From Protula sp. h YS-2021 (taxonomy: Eukaryota; Annelida; Polychaeta; Sabellida; Serpulidae), in the NCBI GenBank assembly GCA_949752745.1, contig OX457028.1:26513392-26577391 (forward strand): a DNA stretch of 64,000 nucleotides, in the 5' to 3' direction. The position numbers and the translations under genes were made by a program. Each line of letters starts with the position of its first letter. Within the stretch, counting starts at the first letter, position 1. Under the pieces are notes generated by a model that ran no database searches, had not been told where the DNA came from, and worked only from the letters and a program-made list of their open reading frames with translations. Shown one piece after another: positions 59,931-64,000 of the stretch.

Positions 59931-61680
59931 ACCTGATCAACTATTCAGATCGGACCATCAGATGCTCTTCAAAGTGCTCATCGCGCGCAAGGATGCATAC
60001 AAGTTCAGCTTAAACACAACACGATCAAAGACTTGAACAACCTACAACTGGGCTTCGTCAATCATGCCCTAAGTGCATCGGAACCAGTTGAGAGCTTCAT
60101 CTCTCGTGTTAGAAATCGTTTAGATGATTAGATTGCGCTGCGCGGTGGTTGAATGTATTCAGATGTTCAACTTTATCCAAACAAAGCAAGATAAGACGAA
60201 ATGTTTCTAATTAATTTTTACCGACAATTGTTATATTTTAAGCAGAAAGTTTGGAAATATTTACTCGTAGATTCTGACAAAGTTATAACGGTTTATTCGT
60301 AGATCTGTCTCAGTTCCATATTTGTACTCGTATAGTTCTAGATGACTCTTGCGGTCTTCCTATGACAGCAAGAGTCATAGTTCCTATAATAGGAAATGTC
60401 ATTGATGTCAATTTTCAAATCTCGGCGCACGACTGGGGCCAACGGCGTTATTTTAGAAAGAGTGCATCACATAAATGGCCCAATTATAAATTATGGCGCA
60501 CAAGTTTTATGGTCAGATAACAATTTTTTACTGAGAAAAATATGTGTTTTCTTGATATCAGAATATCGAATCCCTCATTATCGCCCACAACAGTGAATCC
60601 ACAGTTGCAAAACCAAGCTTTACTCTAGTTTGGGAGTTTCGCTGAGGTCGAAAATAATACGCCAGGGTACTTTTCGGTGTGCTTTTAAAGAAAAAGCCTG
60701 CCAGTTCGAGTCTCGGTGTCCTTGAACGTGCGCCAAAGAATCCAGAGCCTCGAAAATTGAGATCAATGGCCATTTCTATTGCAGGAACTGTGACCCTTTC
60801 TGTCCTAGGAAGATAGAAAGGGTCCGCTGGGACTAGTACTCGTATCGTTGTGGCACTTTCATTTCCTTTCATTAGTAAGTGTGAAAGTTGTTTTGAATCA
60901 TGCCCGATGCATTTGGATACTTGACACACGCGTATCACAGTTTTATTTATTCTCTTTTCTAATATTCTGCTATTAATAAAGCCTGCGTTTTATTGGGCAA
61001 GGATAATGTCTCGTAAATGTTTCGGAAATCAGATGTTTCTTGGTTTTTCGATAGTGTATCGAAACATTTTCGAGTGTATCGAGCTTTACAGTCAGATAAT
61101 CTTCCCATAATCATTTTCTGCGCACATGGACGCGTTTATCGCCCAAAAGTGAAACAGTTTTGCTTTACTTACGTCGATTCAGAACTGACATACGACAACT
61201 TACATTAAAGCCAGAAGAAATACAACTATTGACAATAGCAATTCGCAACTTGGATTGAGAAATTAGCACCAAAGCTCCCGACAGCTATTTTTATTCTCGA
61301 AACATTATCTGAAGTGTTTTATTGGGACATTTTCGAAACATTATCTGGATTTATTATTTTTTCAGATACGTGCAATAAAACGCGGTCAAAGCAACTTCAC
61401 TTCGGATCAAAATTGTTGAGCGATAATATGCACACCTATATTTCTAAAAGGCTTACAAACCTAGGTATTTTCTTTTTCACTCTAGAGGCCAAAGCAGTCG
61501 TTTTATTTACTGACTCATTCTCAAAGTCTCTCTGTATAACAGAATGTAGCTTGGGTCTTACAGCTGTACTCATTGTTAGAAACTTTAAAACCAAAAGTTT
61601 GTTTATCCTCACAACAGAATGCGGCAATGCTATTTTCTGGCAGTTAAGTTTTTTCGCCTGCTTTTGGGCGTTGCTATAAA
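59931..61680. other. No recognised gene; small hairpins
   Basis: 60,342-60,378 forms a perfect 11-bp stem (ATGACTCTTGC / GCAAGAGTCAT). Another 10-bp stem, GACCCTTTCT / AGAAAGGGTC, lies near 60,791-60,822. A 126-codon minus frame (60,938-60,558) and a 121-codon plus frame (61,314-61,679) match nothing I know. Confidence 0.4.
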
Positions 61681-62003
61681 AGGGCTCACCTCTGAGGAGC
61701 TCAATCTGTTATGTATAAGTTGTTGTCCAACAGTCAACCTCTAGAGCGACCTGATCTGTTGTTAAAACACATTTTTAATCCGCAGACCCTCTGGGGATTC
61801 CGTGCAAAAAAATACTCGTAAAGGAGAGGACTCACTTTCTCTAAGAAGTCACTAAAATATAGATTTTATTGACTTGGATACTGATATGCACCTTTTTTCA
61901 CCAATATGCAAGAAGGATGCACAGTACGGCTAGACAGATAGAAATATCCATCCGCTCTGTGTTTATACATAACAGATTGATCTCCTCATAGGTCAGCTGT
62001 TTT
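61681..62003. mobile_element. Fold-back element of ~320 bp
   Basis: 61,683-61,718 (GCTCACCTCTGAGGAGCTCA then ATCTGTTATGTATAA) and 61,963-61,998 (TTATACATAACAGATTGA then TCTCCTCATAGGTCAGC) are reverse complements with a few mismatches. The interior has no coding potential. Confidence 0.7.
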
Positions 62004-62089
62004 ACAGTAGTTTGCATAGGTGGTTGTTGGAATAGCGCCCACCATTCAAACATGCGTTTGAATTATTTTTTAGGAACATATTACGTCAA

Positions 62090-62375
62090 ACTATTGTTCA
62101 GCAAGTTGTTTAAGAATTGTACAACAATTGTCCAACAAGCTGTTGTTCAACATCTTCAACATGTTGTTGAACAAGTTGAACATGCTCACCATGTTCAACA
62201 TGTTCAACAAGTTGAACATTTTCAACATGTTGTGGGACATGTTCAACATGTTGTGGGACATGTTCAACATGTTGTTGAACAAGTTCAACATGTTCAACAT
62301 GTTGTTTAACATGTTGTTCAACATGTTGCTTAACAAGTTGTTGTTCAACATGTTGTAGTTCAAGCAACTGATGGA
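62090..62375. repeat. Array of GTTCAACATGTTGAAC palindromes, downstream side
   Basis: Irregular array built from CAACATGTTG, GTTCAACAAGTTGAAC and GGGACATGTTCAACATG words. Spacing is variable, so it is not a simple minisatellite. It reads open in four frames (Asn/Met/Leu or Gln/His/Val), which is an artefact. Confidence 0.9.
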
Positions 62376-62492
62376 ACAATAGCAGTCAGTTCAGAAAAAA
62401 CAAGACATATTTTGAATAGTTTTATTAATACACTTAAATACACACAGCTTAAATCTATAACAACATTATAACATTTGTTGATTTACAAAGTC

Positions 62493-62498
62493 TTTATT
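62493..62498 (-). terminator. Poly(A) signal AATAAA
   Basis: Minus-strand AATAAA about 20 nt after the stop codon of the zinc-finger pseudogene, a natural position for 3' end formation. Confidence 0.5.
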
Positions 62499-62519
62499 AT
62501 AAAGTTTAGACAAATAAGT

Positions 62520-63227
62520 CTATTTTGCTTCATCTGCTTCACTCTGTTCACTGTCATCCATATCACTATCTTCGTCGCTGCTTTCATCTTCTTCCTCCTC
62601 ATCTAGAAGCTCTTCAAAGAATGCATCGTTTCTTCTTATAGCAGCCTTTAGTGCCTTTGAATACTCGTAATGTTTTTCATCAACAAATTAATTAAAGTCT
62701 TCTAAAATGGTTGATAATGTTCGTTTTGTTCCAGACGTTGGGTATATTTGAATAGTCTCATAAACAGTTGTTTAAGTCGACGCTTATAAATGGGTCGAAA
62801 GTCATCCCTTGCTATTTCACGCGCATGTTTTTCATATTCTGAAACATTTTCTTGAAATTTGGTATCATATTCATAGACTTCTTGAACCATATCATACCAA
62901 ACAGAGTCTGTTTCTGACTCACTTTCAGAGTCTGTTTCTGACTCACTTTCAGAGCTGCTGTCATCATCACCCTCACCACAATGTACCATATGTTTGAACA
63001 AAGCTTTTTGACTGATGTATAACGCACCACATTCTGTACAAGCATGTGCATTCTTTTCAGTCATGTTGACGCTTTGACTTTCCATAGAAGACTCATCTAA
63101 AGTTTCAGTGATAGGTGGTTTACAGGGTTTTCTCCAATTATTCTTCTGAAGCGTGAGCATCCTTTAAGTGCCTTTTAAGACTTTGTGGCCAATTGTAAGA
63201 TTTCAAACAACTGTTGCAGTTATACAT
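62520..63227 (-). pseudogene. Two-zinc-finger acidic protein, pseudogene
   Basis: From ATG at 63,227 the frame gives a C2H2 finger (CNSCLKSYNWPQSLKRH then LKDAH). A frameshift near 63,150 leads into the 63,160-62,702 frame, with a second finger CTECGALYISQKALFKHMVH then C, and an acidic run of DSSSESESE type. That frame then carries a charged, probably helical segment (VWYDMVQEVYEYDTKF, DDFRPIYKRRLKQLFMRLFK). A second frameshift near 62,715 restores the first frame (TILEDF, a TAA, then FVDEKHYEYSKALKAAIRRN, an acidic tail and TAG). 236 codons in all. Both fingers keep their metal ligands. A dim memory places such fingers-plus-tail proteins in multicopy animal families possibly linked to mobile or virus-like DNA; I cannot name one. 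Confidence 0.7.
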
Positions 63228-63280
63228 CCTTTCGGTTCAACATACACTTTTCAAATGATGAAAAATCCTTTAAACACAGC

Positions 63281-63290
63281 CTTATATACG
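63281..63290 (-). promoter_or_regulatory. TATA box of the zinc-finger unit
   Basis: Minus-strand CGTATATAAG lies about 55 bp upstream of the ATG at 63,227, directly between the palindrome array and the coding region. Confidence 0.5.
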
Positions 63291-63410
63291 ACTTGTTGAA
63301 CAACATGTTGAACATGTTCAACTTGTTGAACAACATGTTGAAGAACATGTTGAAGAACATGTTCAACAAGTTCAACAAGTTCAACATGTTCAACATGTTG
63401 TTGAACATTT
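63285..63410. repeat. Array of GTTCAACATGTTGAAC palindromes, upstream side
   Basis: CAACATGTTGAACATGTTCA, CTTGTTGAACAACATGTTGA and GAACATGTTGAAGAACATG words, the same vocabulary as the 62.1-62.4 kb array, ending just upstream of the TATA box. Confidence 0.9.
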
Positions 63411-63519
63411 TGTTTACGCCTAGGGTTAGCGTTATGCCGCTTAGGGGAGTCTAACGTCATGATATCATTATGACGTCATAATAACGTCATTCAAACAGGC
63501 GCGTGCTTTATCAAAAACT

Positions 63520-64000
63520 GACTCAGCAGAATTTATTGCTGTTTGATGTGGATGAAATGCATGCCTCACTCTTCCTTTTATGCCACTTAGATGTAATCAA
63601 AAAATGGTGTGTAACTCGTCAAAAATGCCAAACTTGTTAAAATTGCTGAGTCAGCAATTTTAGCAATTTTAACAAGTTTGGCATTTTATCTAGTGATAGT
63701 GATCTAGTGATAACAAAACTAGATACAAAACTGAATCAAACAGTGAAATTTCCATGTAAATAGACCAACTATAGCGAAAGTTATTTCACTTTTTCCACTT
63801 TATACAAAAGTAAAATAGCGGCATGTTACAACAAGGCATACAAACACCTGCGTTAATAGCCTATGACTACTTTATAACAAAACTAGATATAAAACGGAAT
63901 CAAACAGTGAAAGTTATCTCTATTTTTCACTTTTTACAAAGTTAACATGGCGGCATGTCACATTATGCATACAGCCACTGGAGTAAATATCCTATAACCA
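63520..64000 (+). repeat. Dispersed repeat, second copy of the window-start family
   Basis: CTGACTCAGCAGAAT and GGTGTGTAACTCGTC match 17-80. From 63,731 CTGAATCAAACAGTGAAATT, ACTATAGCGAAAGTTAT and GCGGCATGT match 335-540. It runs off the window end. Confidence 0.8.
63622..63687. repeat. Perfect 26-bp inverted repeat
   Basis: The arms 63,622-63,647 and 63,662-63,687 (AAAATGCCAAACTTGTTAAA... and its complement) are identical, with a 14-bp spacer. It would extrude as a strong hairpin. Confidence 0.95.

Noticed and set aside
60695..60720. AGTTCGAGTCTC, like a tRNA B box
   Set aside because: No A box at the right distance and no cloverleaf could be drawn.
60558..60938. 126-codon minus frame
   Set aside because: Starts with ATG but no recognisable domain; a chance frame or old repeat remains the simpler view.
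62052..62379. Several 76-90 codon frames rich in Asn/Met/Leu or Gln/His/Val
   Set aside because: Palindromic array translated in four frames; no protein meaning.

Overview
This window looks like nuclear DNA of an invertebrate animal, most likely a mollusc or another marine lophotrochozoan. The evidence is one split gene with GT-AG introns, several families of decayed retrotransposons (DIRS, I-like and CR1/jockey-like LINEs), many TA-target or fold-back miniature elements, micro- and minisatellites, and a short repeat carrying GATTAGTCGCCTCTTACG that I associate from memory with molluscan genomes. There is no prokaryotic operon structure and no CRISPR array, and I recognise no tRNA or rRNA gene. 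Most long open frames here are chance or repeat frames.\n\nLayout. 1-3.9 kb: dispersed tandem repeats, a G-rich block, a 97-bp MITE and a fold-back repeat. 4.4-10.3 kb (minus): a decayed DIRS-type retrotransposon with gag-like, RT-RNase H and tyrosine-recombinase remains, bracketed by inverted copies of a dispersed repeat. 11.4-16 kb: GA microsatellite, 15-bp repeat and a ~180-bp satellite. 17.0-18.1 kb (minus): tail of an I-like LINE interrupted by a SINE-like repeat. 20.2-21.5 kb: an inverted-repeat element filled with a 34-bp minisatellite. 22-43 kb: gene-poor, with MITEs (25.6, 27.9, 31.1-32.1, 38.4, 38.9 and 39.8 kb) and tandem repeats. 43.4-44.3 kb (minus): one convincing isolated coding exon, and a frame joined to a 27-bp repeat. 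46.4-47.7 kb: a 53-bp minisatellite.\n\nGene. 48.1-57.5 kb (minus) holds a leucine-rich-repeat protein gene. I rebuilt 13 exons whose reading phases all match, giving 408 codons and a stop. Its 5' end lies beyond what I could find. A CR1-like LINE sits antisense in its 2.3-kb second listed intron, ending within about 10 bp of a splice donor.\n\nMost unusual region. At 62.1-63.4 kb (minus) a gene-like unit encodes a protein with two zinc fingers, an acidic stretch and a conserved-looking helical tail. It has its own TATA box and poly(A) signal and is flanked on both sides by arrays of the palindrome GTTCAACATGTTGAAC. The copy carries two compensating frameshifts and one stop, so it is a pseudogene, but the layout suggests an unfamiliar mobile or virus-derived unit whose protein might bind its own flanking arrays.
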